Positions 14,701-24,914 of a DNA stretch of 64,000 bases are shown here, in pieces (positions within the stretch are counted from its first letter, which is position 1; each line of letters starts with the position of its first letter). This stretch comes from Emydura subglobosa. Lineage: Eukaryota > Chordata > Testudines > Chelidae. The notes below the pieces were generated by a model. That model saw only the letters and a list, made by a program, of their open reading frames with translations, had not been told where the DNA came from and did not search any database. The stretch is from positions 21,641,743 through 21,705,742 of the forward strand of contig ML679954.1 of assembly GCA_007922225.1 (NCBI GenBank), read 5' to 3'. The position numbers were made by a program, and so were the translations under genes.

Positions 14701-17700
14701 GATCAGTTCAATATCTGAATCAGTATCTTACTTATGCTATACTTATACTAATTCTTTGGAAATTAAAAAGGTGTAACTATTATCTCACTAACATGACCTT
14801 TGAAGAGGACTGCCATACCCACTTTAAGCACATAGTAATCTGACTATTTGTGATACTGGAACAGAAAGGGTTGATCTTAGCAGGCTGAAATAACCCAAAA
14901 ATCAACCTTTGAGAACATGTTAAAGGTATTAAAATGGTAATTAAAGCCATTCATTGTAAATACATAAGACTTTAATATTATATCTTGCATTGTTAAGAGT
15001 TTGGAAATAGATACGTCTGTGATTGCCTATAATCTTGCTAGTGATTATCAAAGTAACCAAATAGTTCCTATCTGTCACTATATTCTGTTAGTCAAAAATC
15101 AAAGAAAGATATTAACATTTAGATGGAACTTGAATGTAACAATACTATTGTTTTTATTTCTCTTTGAAGTTTAAGTAGTAAATATCTATGAATGGCTGGA
15201 AATTCCCAATTGCCTTATGCTAATGCAGCTAGTTGTGCATAAAAAATAGGTGTTACTTTAAAACCACAAGTAATTACCTATTACAGATGTAAGGATTACC
15301 TGCTGTAATATCTGCTGTCAAGAAGATATCAATAGGCCTGCACAGATCTATAAAAGACTCTAGGTGACGGATTCTTTTTATCTCAAATCTGTCCAAGTTT
15401 TGTCAGGCAAAGTTTGGATCGCAAGACTGGGATCCCAGCACCATTTGGGAATCGCCCTGCTAATTCTCATGGAAGAATTTGAACAAACTCTGCACATGGA
15501 TTATTTGGTTTTCATTTCCTGCTTCATTTCTCTGGACTGGATTTCTAACAAAGCAGCTTTAAACAAGGACTGATGACCCCCAAGCTGTCAGTCTGTAATT
15601 TCCAGAGATTTTTCAAATTTAAGAACTTTGCACCTTAGTTCTCTCTGCTTTGAAACTGATCTATTAATTTTATTCACATCTGTATGTACAATGATCTTTT
15701 AACAAATATTTTCTTTTTTAATAAATATTAGTTTAGTTCATAAACACTGGCTTTAAGAGTGTATTTGGGTAAGATCTGAACTATTCATTGACCTGTTTGG
15801 TAATGTGTCCAATCCTTGGGATTGGTAGAACTTTTTTTTTTTTTTTTTTTAAAAAACACACATATGATGGATAAAGGTTTTCAGTAATCTCTATCATACT
15901 TGACTTGGCTGACTGGGTGATAGCCAAAGGGCTGGATAAAAGACTGTTACTCACCCTGTAACTGTTATTCTTCAAGCTGTGTTGCTCAAGTCCATTCCAT
16001 TCTAGGTGTGTGCGCACCCACGTGCACGGCTACCAGCAATTTTTTGCCTTACCAGTATCTGTAGGCCAAATTCTGGCACCCTCTGGAACCCTGTGCTCAT
16101 ACACTGGTATATGAGGTGCCGCTGGCCCTGCACCCTCTCAGTTCCTTCTTGCCATTAACTCCAACAGCAGGGATGGAGGACAGGTCATAGAATGGACATG
16201 AGCAACACATCTTGAAGAACAACAGTTACAAGATGAGTTACCATCCTTTCTTCTTTGAGTGCTTGTTAATGTCAATTCCATTCTAGATGACTGACAAGCT
16301 GCATCTCTGGTGGTGGGTTCATAGTTCACCAACGTACCATGTGCAGTAGTGCCCTCCCAAAGTTGGTGTGGCTCCTCCAGCCAGAGTAGGGAGCTCAGTG
16401 GGGCTGTGGTGGGGAAGGAGGTGCCTCAGGTGGAAAGGGCGGGACCATAGGCTAGCCTCCCCAAATGGGGGGGTTCATGCACCACCCATGACAGGAATGA
16501 TAGGGAGCAGGTTTCGAGAGTCAGTTGAGAGCCAGAGCCCCTGTTGCTCTTGAGGCTGTCCTGGACAGCTGAACAGGTGTATTGGGAAACCAGACAGAAC
16601 TGAAACAACCCTCAGCCTGCATGCAGCAATGTTCATATATATGACACGAACAAGGGCTCTGAAGTGTTCGTGCTATCACAGAAGGGTGGGCAGGGGCATT
16701 CCATAATTGCATTGGGAGAACCAATTGCATCAGTGCAGTTGTTAGGCCAGTGCTTGGCATCTACACTAGCATTACTCCTGTGAAAAGAGTGACACAGTGG
16801 CAGACAACATTGTTATTAGCCTTGCTGATCCAAAAAGAGGTGTGAATACCTGTGCATCATGGGTAGCAATTGTGTGTGTGGACACATGAGGTGTTACAGG
16901 TTAGCACACCATAATTCTCTAGTTCAAACAGGCCTCAAACACCACAATTCCAAAACACCACATCTCAAGATTTCAGCAAAAAAAAAAAAAAAAATTCTCT
17001 CTTCTCAAAATGGAGGGGGAGAAGTTTATTTTCCAAGTTTTACACTGACCATAAGAAATCTGACCTTCTGGTTGGACTGTTCAAACTGAAGCATATTACT
17101 TTAAGAAAATGAAGGTAGATTCAACCCATCAGAATTTGTCAGAGCAGAATGAGGGGAGGGAAATTCATAGCTTAGTTGATATTTGTTAGAAATGACATTG
17201 AAAGTACACTGTTGCTTTTCCCTGCAAGGCTACATTAATTTTTGAGTCTCAGCATGATTTTCCTTATGCTGGAATGTACTATTTTGTGCCCTTCAGTAAA
17301 AGAAAGGCCCCCTTAGTGAGGTAAAGTATCCTGGAGGAAACAGTCATGAGAATCCTGGGGCTCTGCTCCTATTCTCTTCTTCAATTCTATTTAGGGTGGT
17401 CTACGCTAGTGTTTTACCAACAAAAGTCAGCTTTTGTCAATAAAACAGTGCTAGTGTACACAGTGTAATCTCAAACACACACACACACACACACGCGCGC
17501 ACCAACAAAACTGTCCTGTTTTGTCAACAAAATAAAACCACCTGGATGAGAGGTGTAGGGTTTTTGTTGGCTTAGTTAAGGCGATGCTACGCAGTGTTAA
17601 TGTAGACACTGCAGCCCCTTACATTAATGGTGGGGCTGTCATTCTGGTCAACTTCACCACTTCAAATTGACAAGAAAGCCCAAGCTCGGGCTGCTGCAAT

Positions 17701-20272
17701 ACTGGGCAGCTGGATCCTGGCTCCCGGCTGCGAGCTAGGACAGGAGAAGCCACGGGCAGCTGGATCCCAGCTCCGAGCCAGGTCAGGAGAAGCCACTGGA
17801 GGGCTTCTCCGCGCACTCCCTGCCTAGCCATGAAATTAACAAGGCTGCAGGCTCCCAGCAGAAAGCAGTTGGCTGGACCCTGGCTCCTGGCAGGGAGAGG
17901 AGAAGCTGCCAGCCACCCACTCCCCCTCAGAAGCAGGGGGAGGGGAGAAGCTAGGCAGCTGGACCCCATTCCCAAGGGGCAAAAAGCAGCAGGCTGCTTC
18001 CGGGGGGGAAGCCCCGGCAGCTCCAGGTGAGGAACGGGGATGGGAGACGCCTGGGGCTGGTTCCTGGCAGGGAAGGGGCGGAGGGAGCCCACCTGGGGGG
18101 GCTCCCCACCCTACCCCTCTTACACACTCCACCGACCCAAGGAGGGTCATATGTCAACTTATTTTTTGAGTGTAGACAAGGCCTAAAGCTGCACTAACCA
18201 CATTACAAGAGACTCCCCCAGGCCACAGCTGCCCCTGGAATCTCCCTATGAAAGGGGCACCACAAGACAAATAATACAGGTCCTGGGAAGAAAAGGTGTG
18301 CATCAACATGATCTGCCACCACCCAACAGCAACAGCACTTAGTATTTCTACACCCATCACATTTAACATGCTTTATAGCCAAATCTCAACACCTGTGTGA
18401 GGAAGGTGAATATCCCCATTTAATAACATAGCATTTACCTCAATAAGAGCTTATCAAGCAATTTAACTTTGACAGATTTTAAGTCTTCATTATGTCTAAT
18501 TATATCAAGATATAGCAACTTCACCTTCAAGCCAACATTCCTCCCCTTTACACCTTTAAGCACTGTTATCCAGATGTATGCAAGAAGTACCTCTCAAAAC
18601 ACACCTGCCCCAGCTCATATAGTCAGCAGATTATAAAACTGCACATAGTTTGTGGAGGTGTTGGGGGGATGGCCAAGGGAGCACAGCAAAATAAGACAAA
18701 TACAGCTGAAGACTATCAAATAAAAAGGACCATTTCAGACAATGAACTGATAAAGTTAATGAAGGAAGGTATCAGTGGCATACCGAGGGGAGAGAGAGGG
18801 CCATGCCCCTGGGCACCAGCTTGGAGCGGGGCGCCAGCTGGGTCCACTTGGGAGAGGGGTGAGGTTGGAAGAGGGGGTGGCTGTTGCGCAGTTCTCCTTG
18901 GGGTCAGAGCGGCTCCTGGCTAAGGCGCTGGGCCCACGTGGGAGGGGTGGGGAGAAGAGAGGTGGAGACGAGGCGGCCCCGTGCTGCTTGGGATGGGGCA
19001 GACTATGGGATGGACCAGAGGGGAGATGGGGGCCCATTCTGCCGGTGCTGGGAGCGAATCCAGACTCAGGCTGACAAGACTGGGTTAGTACCCAGTCCCT
19101 AGCAGCGTCACACCCCTGTGGTCTGCTCCTTGGCTCTCCCCCCACAGCAGCGCACCCCCGGCCATCTGTCCCCGCAAGTAGCACACCCTCCTTTCCATGT
19201 ATGCTTCCCCTCAAGCAGTGCACCCCCGTCCATTTCCCCCATCAAGCAGCGTGCGCTCCCAGCCATGTCACCCCTCCCAGCTGTGTCTCACCCCACCAGC
19301 AGCACGCTCCCCACTCCTTGGCATGTCTCCCCACTCAACAGGGTGAGCCCCGCCCCAGCAGCACAGGCCCCCCCATGAGAAGGAGGACAGTGCAAATGAA
19401 AGCATTGGCCCCCGGGGGCTGGAAACCCATGATATGCCAGTGGAAGGTATGGATGAATTACACTACTGGGATTCTGCTCCACTTCCTTCTTGGAACATAG
19501 CAAAAAGTCACGTCAAATTGGCATGCTAAGCCCTCATCAAAACTGCAATATTTTTGTAGTGATCACATACACTAGTTCATTTTGCAAAAGCACACAGTTC
19601 AATACAGTGAGAATTTCAGAACAGAGCTATGGAAGGCATAAAGAGGTGGAACTTCTTGAAAGAGAACAGTACCAAACTTACAGAAGTGTGGAATGACAAT
19701 TTTTTTTAAATTATTTTCTCAACTCACAGTTCTTGGGTTCAGCACCAAAGGAGACACTGTCAGATCAAATATGAACCAAATTTGAAGTTTTGCAAAATAA
19801 GCTTTGACAAAATCTAAGACCATTAGAAAACTTTCTAACGGAATGTTCTCCCCATCCAGTGCAAATATTTTCCAACAGATTGGACTGCACTAATATAAGG
19901 GGGGGAATGAAATCAACTAGTCAACATCAACTAGAAATCAACTCACTAGTCTATTTTCATTATTCAAGCTGAGAAAAGCAAAAGAGGAAAACTAACAGGC
20001 TAAACAGTAAGTAGTAAGTGATACATTTATATTTCTTTCAGTTTTAAAGTATAGTCCCATTAGTAACACAGATAAAGAAATGGCTTCCTAGTGAAATGAT
20101 GTTTAACTTTGCTATTTCTCTTTAAAAAGACTAGTATTGAACATTCACATAAGGTTTCTATTGTTAACACAGTACTTAGAATTTTACACAAAAACAGTAC
20201 ATAGTCTTACCTGTAGCGAACATGAAAGGAATGATCTTCACGCATGCTTATCAAAACTTTACGTTCCTCCAT
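65..20272 (-). CDS. GPSM2: GPSM2 (LGN), G-protein signaling modulator 2, N-terminal TPR half (partial gene)
   Basis: Seen: four minus-strand coding exons (20,272-20,211; 2,185-1,964; 722-587; 207-65) join with consistent phases and GT/AG sites to give about 187 N-terminal residues. The product starts MEERKVLISMREDHSFHVRY and continues into tetratricopeptide repeats: TPR1 about residues 24-57, TPR2 about 62-95, TPR3 about 102-135, TPR4 from about 142. The string ALEYHHHDLTLAR fits GPSM2; its paralogue GPSM1 differs there. Known for the family: the TPR half binds NuMA or Inscuteable and the C-terminal GoLoco motifs bind GDP-bound G-alpha-i, which places the mitotic spindle at the cell cortex and patterns hair-cell bundles. 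The GoLoco exons lie beyond the left edge. The 5' untranslated exon is inferred to lie in the CpG island near 40.4-40.6 kb, so intron 1 is about 20 kb. The head-to-head AKNAD1 neighbour matches the mammalian arrangement and supports the call. Confidence 0.95.
587..722 (-). CDS. GPSM2: GPSM2 coding exon 3 (TPR3)
   Basis: The exon is 136 bp. The acceptor is TTTTAATTTCAG and the donor GTAAGA. Its first base completes Arg95. It encodes residues 96-140: TIGDQLGEAKASGNLGNTLK, then VLGNFEDAIVCCQRHLDISR, then ELNDK. This is one TPR unit and ends in phase 0. Confidence 0.95.
723..1963 (-). other. GPSM2 intron between coding exons 2 and 3
   Basis: AT-rich. Apart from a short CA run near 903-915 I see no gene, RNA or clear mobile element. 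Confidence 0.8.
1964..2185 (-). CDS. GPSM2: GPSM2 coding exon 2 (TPR1-TPR2)
   Basis: The exon is 222 bp. The acceptor is TTGTGCAG and the donor GTAATT; it is entered in phase 2 and leaves in phase 2. It encodes residues 22-94, from MEASCLELALEGERLC to YHHHDLTLA. The TPR signature residues (Leu/Ala/Gly-Asn-Ala-Tyr/Ala-Leu) are visible, with no stop or frameshift. An ATG at its first full codon is an internal methionine, not the start, because the upstream 62-bp exon supplies the conserved leader. Confidence 0.95.
2186..5714 (-). other. GPSM2 intron, unannotated stretch
   Basis: AT-rich intron before DIRS copy 1, with one AAGC microsatellite. Open frames of up to about 118 codons (5,133-5,489) lack start context, homology or splice support. 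Confidence 0.75.
2895..2922. repeat. (AAGC)n microsatellite
   Basis: About six CAAG units ending in GCATGC, in a GPSM2 intron. Confidence 0.9.
6026..6729 (-). pseudogene. DIRS copy 1 tyrosine recombinase
   Basis: Two separate frames remain. The first (6,729-6,535) carries FLIAITSARRIEEI, where the second Arg of SARR aligns with catalytic Arg I. The second (6,340-6,026) carries MHSTRSVSS (the H-x-x-R box), ICRAATWASVHTFAEHYAI and the C-terminal tail. The middle of the domain is broken by a frameshift. Confidence 0.8.
7367..8098 (-). pseudogene. DIRS copy 1 RNase H / connection region
   Basis: A 243-codon open stretch with LLLTTNASLIGWVAHL (the usual DAS box reads NAS here), a NLLELRAVRNACAHF helix, and IDLFSTYQNKKCLRYCS, the DIRS-typical 'DLFAT..N.KC' box. 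Asn at the first catalytic Asp position (codon at 7,835-7,837) would be expected to inactivate RNase H. Confidence 0.8.
8206..8837 (-). pseudogene. DIRS copy 1 reverse transcriptase
   Basis: Two frames make up the domain. The first (8,837-8,379) reads GFYSHYFLILKKKGGWRPIL, DLRTLNKFVK, ALELQDAYF and PFGL. A TGA then interrupts, and the rest (8,598-8,206) is in another frame, with the active-site box YLDD intact in IMIYSYLDDCLL. This order and these boxes match DIRS reverse transcriptases. Confidence 0.85.
9151..11433 (-). pseudogene. DIRS copy 1 gag-like region
   Basis: Several overlapping broken frames (for example 11,433-11,242, 10,185-9,718, 9,787-9,464 and 9,519-9,151) hold gag-type sequence, including KVIWQTPASIPPTFKRTDSK and SSFIEQLPNSLKDQFKALVN. 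The related region of copy 2 reads ALWQTSPSLSPPSKRAEKKY at the matching place, which supports a shared gag. The frame changes several times, so it is not functional. Confidence 0.65.
11657..11760. repeat. (CA)n microsatellite with embedded assembly gap
   Basis: A run of about 100 bases of CA dinucleotides near the 5' end of DIRS copy 1, interrupted at 11,704-11,713 by ten Ns. The true array length is unknown. Confidence 0.97.
11704..11713. other. Assembly gap (10 Ns)
   Basis: Ten unknown bases inside the CA repeat. The real size cannot be read from the sequence. Confidence 0.99.
12270..12700 (-). mobile_element. CR1-like LINE 3' fragment
   Basis: AAGGACAGAAGGGCCATTGT, TTGACCTCCTGTTCAAAACA and a later GATGGAGAATCCACCACAAC block are the reverse complement of CR1-type 3' regions. 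No open reverse transcriptase remains. Confidence 0.65.
12701..15934 (-). other. GPSM2 intron, unannotated stretch
   Basis: AT-rich between the CR1 fragment and the DIRS fragment. A segment near 14,010-14,420 looks repeat-derived (ACCTAGCACATGCTAGAATA) but I cannot name it. A T run lies at about 15,832-15,850. Confidence 0.65.
15935..16385 (-). mobile_element. DIRS-like 3'-end fragment
   Basis: 15,946-16,010 (CTCACCCTGTAACTGTTATT and on, to TGTGTTGCTCAAGTCCATTC) returns inverted at about 16,185-16,240, followed by CTTTCTTCTTTGAGTGCTTG. This is the 3' terminus plus internal complementary region seen in the other three copies. Sequence to about 16,385 resembles the start of the recombinase region, then the match fades. 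Confidence 0.75.
16386..16960. repeat. Moderately repetitive, family not identified
   Basis: GC-rich then mixed sequence following the DIRS fragment. GCATCTACACTAGCATTACT at 16,757 resembles a MITE end. No gene seen; short open frames here overlap on opposite strands. Confidence 0.4.
17397..18183. mobile_element. MITE-like element with GC-rich tandem interior
   Basis: It begins TGGTCTACGCTAGTGTTTTA and ends TTTTTGAGTGTAGACAAGGC, imperfect inverted ends of the same 'TCTACAC' type. The interior repeats a GCAGCTGGA(T/C)CC...AGGAGAAGCC module at about 17,708, 17,758, 17,868 and 17,957, and includes a CA/CG run at 17,474-17,500. Open frames on both strands come from base composition. Confidence 0.65.
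18773..19442. mobile_element. hAT-type non-autonomous DNA transposon, copy A
   Basis: It starts CAGTGGCATACC and ends with the imperfect inverse ATATGCCAGTG. It is flanked by a perfect 8-bp direct repeat, GAAGGTAT, at 18,765-18,772 and 19,443-19,450. CAGNG ends and 8-bp target duplications are diagnostic for hAT. The interior is GC-rich with no transposase, so open frames inside are not genes. Confidence 0.85.
20211..20272 (-). CDS. GPSM2: GPSM2 first coding exon (start codon)
   Basis: This exon encodes residues 1-20 plus two bases of Arg21. The ATG reads from 20,272 downward and the donor GTAAGA lies at 20,210-20,205. The ending SMREDHSFHVRYR is the conserved LGN leader before the first TPR, which decides the start. 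An ATG eight bases upstream, in another frame, opens a short reading frame that stops within the exon. The exon is isolated by about 18 kb of intron downstream, which holds a nearly complete DIRS element, and about 20 kb upstream, which holds another. Confidence 0.93.
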
Positions 20273-21778
20273 TGAGTTGCATTATCAGTAGAGAAAGGCA
20301 GGACAAGTACCTTAATATGGATAATTTTGTCAGCACATTATCCCAGTTAGTATATTAACAAGTTGGAGTTAATACAGTCTAAGCTCCTGCTGCAATATTC
20401 TTCTTTATTAATAAAGAAAAGAGGTCAGTGTCAAACACAGCTTAAATTTTCATAAACGTGTCCAGAGTTCTTGTGTCTGTGGCCCCTTCAGTTCTGTTCA
20501 GCTGCGTTTCTGCAAAGGGAACACAAGATGCTTGGCTTGAAGTCTCATTTTCAATGAAGAACTCACAACCATCTTTGGCTGATGCAAAAAGCAAAGCTAT
20601 CCCTGCTGAGTGCTAAATCTTATCAATCACTAGAAGTGAGAGAGGAAAAGCATTTCACTGTAACCATGAGAATTCTTGCATGCAAGCAGCTGAAACAAGA
20701 AAGGTTCAACAGAAAGCAGCACTCAGTGTTCAGCTAGATTTTTAATTGGCTACCATTTGTGCTGCTAGTCTTTTGTCCTGGGTGCAATATCAAGTGACAA
20801 GCTTAAAGGATAAATATATGAGGTGGATTTTAATATAGCGTCTTTTACGTCAACATGATTTACATATAAACATACATTTATGAATGACAGGGCTATGCAT
20901 TCCATCAAAAGATTTTAGAGATGTCAAACCATGACAGCAAAACTCAAGCACTTTATACAGTACCAGAACACCAAGATAGAATTCTGAAGCTCTAATTCAA
21001 ATTACCGTTCTCTCCACATATACCCTTCCCCTCCAAATTTCTTCTCATTTCTGATTCCATAACCCACAATTCCAACTTAAATGTTCCCATTTGCTTCCAA
21101 TCATACTTTTTTCAGTTTTGCCAGATCTCATGATTCCCACTACTTACTCTCTGGCCAGCACCCATAACAGAAATGTCAATCCTCTTCCAGTCAGACAGTT
21201 CTTTTACTCTTTCATGCAGGTGGTTACAACTGCCTCAGTCTCAGTAAGTGGATGTGATTTTTTTTACATATATAACTCATGGGTGTAACACATACATTTC
21301 AAGATTCAATTGCAGTCTTCATGGATTGGGAAGGATTTATGTTACAACCTATATATTAAAAGTGCCAAAAAAGCCCTGCCCCAACAATTTAATTAAAAAT
21401 TTTGAATGCATAGGAATGAGGGAGTTATAGCTCCCACAGAGGTGGTAACTGAACTCTTCAACCTACACTGGGTGGTTATATATGCTTTTGTATAATAGCA
21501 TAAAAATTAATGTGATAAACAACATTACAAACAATGCACAAGGGGTCAATTTATAGTTGCTGTGATTTCCCACAATTAAATGACCAATTTTTACATTTAT
21601 GTCTGAATCATAGTATTTTGTATACTGAAGCTTTGAAAAAGAGGCAAAAGTAAACTAGAGACCAGTGCATTATTTGAACGTACATCATATAATCAAATAA
21701 ACACAAACTTTTGTGCATAGTATAGTCCAAATGCATAAAGGAAAAACACAAGAACCCCTAAGCACTCAAAAGATATGT
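20273..21778 (-). other. GPSM2 intron 1, left end
   Basis: AT-rich with no gene visible. The polypyrimidine acceptor of the first coding exon (minus strand) must lie just right of 20,272; no single AG stands out. Confidence 0.6.
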
Positions 21779-22190
21779 CTACAATGTACATTAAGCCCCG
21801 GTCTACAGGACCCAGGCTTATGGACTCTGTGCTTCATTCCAAGCCCATGCTTGGACATCTACACTGCATTGTAAACCTGGGTTTACAATTAATGGACCCA
21901 AGTCTCATAGCCATGCTAATGCATCCATACTACACTATGCAAACCTTCTGACTTACATTTGTGGCTTGACCTGCGTCCAGACTGCAAAACAGGGTTTGGA
22001 CCAGAGTCTCAGCAGGATTTGGGCTCTGAATCACCCCCCTGCAGGGTTCTAAGACCTGGGCCCTGAATGCTTGCTGACTCGAGTTAGAGTAATTTGTGTG
22101 TGGACAGAAACGGGGCTTGGGCTCAAACCTTGAGTCAAAGCCCAGCTTAGCGTGCACTGTAAATGAACCCTTAGTCTAAACCCATATGAC
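21779..22190. mobile_element. Probable non-autonomous DNA transposon
   Basis: GTCTACAGGACCCAGGCTTA near the left and GTGCACTGTAAATGAACCC at the right, with internal GGG-TTTGG and CCAAGCCC blocks in both orientations. A related 'TAGACATTCAGTCTC' segment follows at about 22,260-22,480. Family not identified. Confidence 0.5.
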
Positions 22191-22899
22191 CATCTTTCTA
22201 AGATGAAAGTGATTTAATGAATATAGCATTTGTTCCAGTAGGAGAAGTTTCATTTTTGGGGCGGGACTACACAGAAGAAAAAAAAAAAAAAACACATGGC
22301 AGCAAGTCTTAGAGACTGTGTCAACTGATTCAGGCTCATGGTGCAAGCTAAAAACAACAGTGTAGACATTCAGTCTCAGAGTTCAGGCTCCAGCCTCAGT
22401 CCCAATGTGTACACTGCTATTTTTAGCCCCACAGCATGAGCCCAAGTCAGCTGACCCAGGTTCTGAGACTCACTGCTGATGTGTGGTTCTGGGGTTTGGT
22501 TTTGTTTTTGTTTGTTTGTTTGTTTTTTATGCACCCTGTAGAGAAAGAATGGTTACTTACCTTGTAACTGTTGGCCATTTCCAATTCGGTGTGTGCACAC
22601 CACATGCATCAGTGTCGGAAATTTCCCCCTAGTGGTATCCGTAGGGCCAGCTCTAGCACCCCCTGCAGTGGCATGCATATGCACTGACATATAGGAGCAG
22701 CCGGTGGCCTCTCCCACCCAGTTCCTTTTTGCCGGAACTCTGATTGAGGGGAAGTATGGTGCATGTGGAATGGACATGAGCAACACATCCCAAAGAACAA
22801 CAGTTACGAGGTAAGTAATAGTTCTTTCTTCGAGTGCTTACTCATGTACATTCCCAATCTGGAATGCTGCTGGTGAGTCACCTAGCGACACACAGGAGT

Positions 22900-23652
22900 T
22901 CATGATTGTGAAACCTGTAGCACCGCTCTGCCAAAGCCAGCACTGTCCCAAGCCTGATGCATTATGACATAGTGGGATGCGAAGGTATATACTGATGACC
23001 AGGTAGTGACCCTGCAGATGTTGTGTTTTGGGACATGTGCCTGGAATACCTCTGAGGACACCTGGGCCATTGTTGAGTGGGCCGTTAAAGAAGTTGGAGG
23101 CACAACCTCTGCCTGGTCATAAACTCGGATACAGGCTGTGATCCACTTTGAGATTTGCTGCAATGACTTCAACAGCCCTTTCATCCAGTCAGCAATTGCA
23201 ATGAAGAGCTTTGTAGACCAATGGAAGGGTTTGGTCCTTTCAATGTAAAAAGCTAGGACTCTCCTAATGTCAAGGGTACGCAGAAGCCTCTCCTCACTGG
23301 AGTTGTAAGGCTTTGGACAGAAGATCAGCAGGACTATATCCTGGTTGAGATGAAAGTGTGAGACCATCTTCAGCAAAAACACCTGATGCAGGTGCGATTG
23401 AACCATGTCCTTGTAAAAGATAGTATAGAGAGGTTCTGAGGTCAACGCTCTAATCTCCAAGATTTGCCTCGCTGATGTAATGGCCACCAAGAATGTGACC
23501 ATCCAGGATAGGTGTATGAAGGAACACGAGGCCAGGGGTTCAAATGGAAGCTCGGTGAGCCTACAGAGGACCAGATTCAGATTCCATTGGGGAGTCAGGT
23601 CCTGTGTCGGTGGGAAGGGCCTTTCCAGGCCCTTGAGGAAACTGGCCACCAT
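22900..23652 (-). pseudogene. DIRS copy 2 tyrosine recombinase, two catalytic arginines lost
   Basis: A 250-codon open frame covers most of the recombinase: FLVAITSARQILEIRAL, FHLNQDIVLLIFCPKP, RRVLAFYIERTKPF, TAHSTMAQVSS and ICRVTTWSSVYTFASHYVI. Compared with copies 1 and 4, Arg I is Gln (codon at 23,464-23,466) and the H-x-x-R Arg is Met (23,068-23,070). The frame is open although the enzyme would be inactive. Confidence 0.85.
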
Positions 23653-24151
23653 CTCATGCGAGAAGATTATTTTACCATCAACATGGAGGGTGAAACACTG
23701 ATATGGCTGCTAGGTGGACCTTAATGGATGAGAAGGCCAATCCTTCCTTCAAGTGGAGTAGGTAGTCCAAGATCATTTGGATCAGGGTCTCCACTGAGGA
23801 GGCACCCTGATCAGCCACCCAGCAGGTAAAGCTCTCCACTTGGCCCGGTAAGAGGTTCTGGTGGACGGCTTTCTACTCTCTAGCAGAATCCGCTGACTTG
23901 GGCCAAGCGGGCTTGTTCCTCCCGGTTCAGCCATGAAGCATCCAACTCATCAGATGTAGGGAGGCCAGGTCCAAGTGAAGCAGGTGACCCTGATCCTGGG
24001 ACAAGAGATCGGGTTGCAATGGGAGCATCCATAGGCAGGTCACAGATAACTCGAGCAGCATCACAAACCAATGTTGCTGGGGCCACACCGGAGCCACCAG
24101 GATGATCCGTGCTCTGTCCCCCTTCACCTCTGAGGACTTTGTGGATCAACA

Positions 24152-24913
24152 CTATTGGCGGGAAGGCATACATGAGATTCCATGACTGGGGAGGAGAAAG
24201 GCATCAGGCAGTGAGCCATTGCTGAGCCCTTGCTGAGAGCAAAACTGACTGCATTTCCTGTTTTCTTTGGTGGCGAAGAGATCTACTCGGGGATTGCCGC
24301 ACCTCTGGAAGACATGATCGCCCATCTCCAGGTGCAGGGACCACTCGTCGTGAGAGTAAAAGGATCTGCTGGGGCGGTCCATTAAAGTGTTGTTGACCCC
24401 TGGGAGATGCACCGCTCGTATGGCCTCCTGATACAGGACTGGGGACAAGGCCCTCCCTGCCTGTTGATATTGTACACTGAAGCCAAGTTGTCTGAGTATC
24501 TCCACTACCTTGCGTGCGAGTTGCGGAAGGAACAGCACACAGGCCAGATGAATTGTCCTGAGTTCCCTGACATTGACGTGCAATGCCAGTTCCTTTGCAG
24601 TCCAGGTGCCCTGAGTTTTGAGATGGCCATGGTGAGCTCCCCATCCTAGGTATGAGGCATTGGAGACTAGCAATAATGTTGGTCGAGGGGACACGGAGGA
24701 TATTCCTGAGAGCACTTGTTGCGGTCTTGTCCACCACGCCAGGGAGGCAAGTAACCATGGAGGGACTGTGAGCACCCTATCCAGGTGATGCCTGGCCAGG
24801 GAATACACCGATGCCCACCACATTTGAAGGGGACTGAGGTGCAGTCTGGCATGTTGCACCACGTAGGTGCAGGCCGCCATGTGGCCAAGCAGGCTGAGGC
24901 ACACCTTCGCCAC
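24152..24913 (-). pseudogene. DIRS copy 2 RNase H / connection region
   Basis: 253 open codons with TLLLVSNASYLGWGAHHG, LALHVNVRELRTIHLACVLF, HDEWSLHLEMGDHVF and VDLFATKENRKCSQF. The DLFAT-x-EN-x-KC box is a DIRS hallmark. As in copy 1, the Asp of the DAS box is Asn (codon at 24,659-24,661). Confidence 0.85.
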
Positions 24914-24914
24914 A

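Noticed and set aside
17619..18157. Overlapping open frames on both strands (up to 157 codons)
   Set aside because: They lie in the GC-rich repeated interior of a MITE-like element; repeated modules create the frames.
18756..19503. Several open frames of up to 155 codons
   Set aside because: They fall inside a hAT element defined by its ends and 8-bp target duplication.
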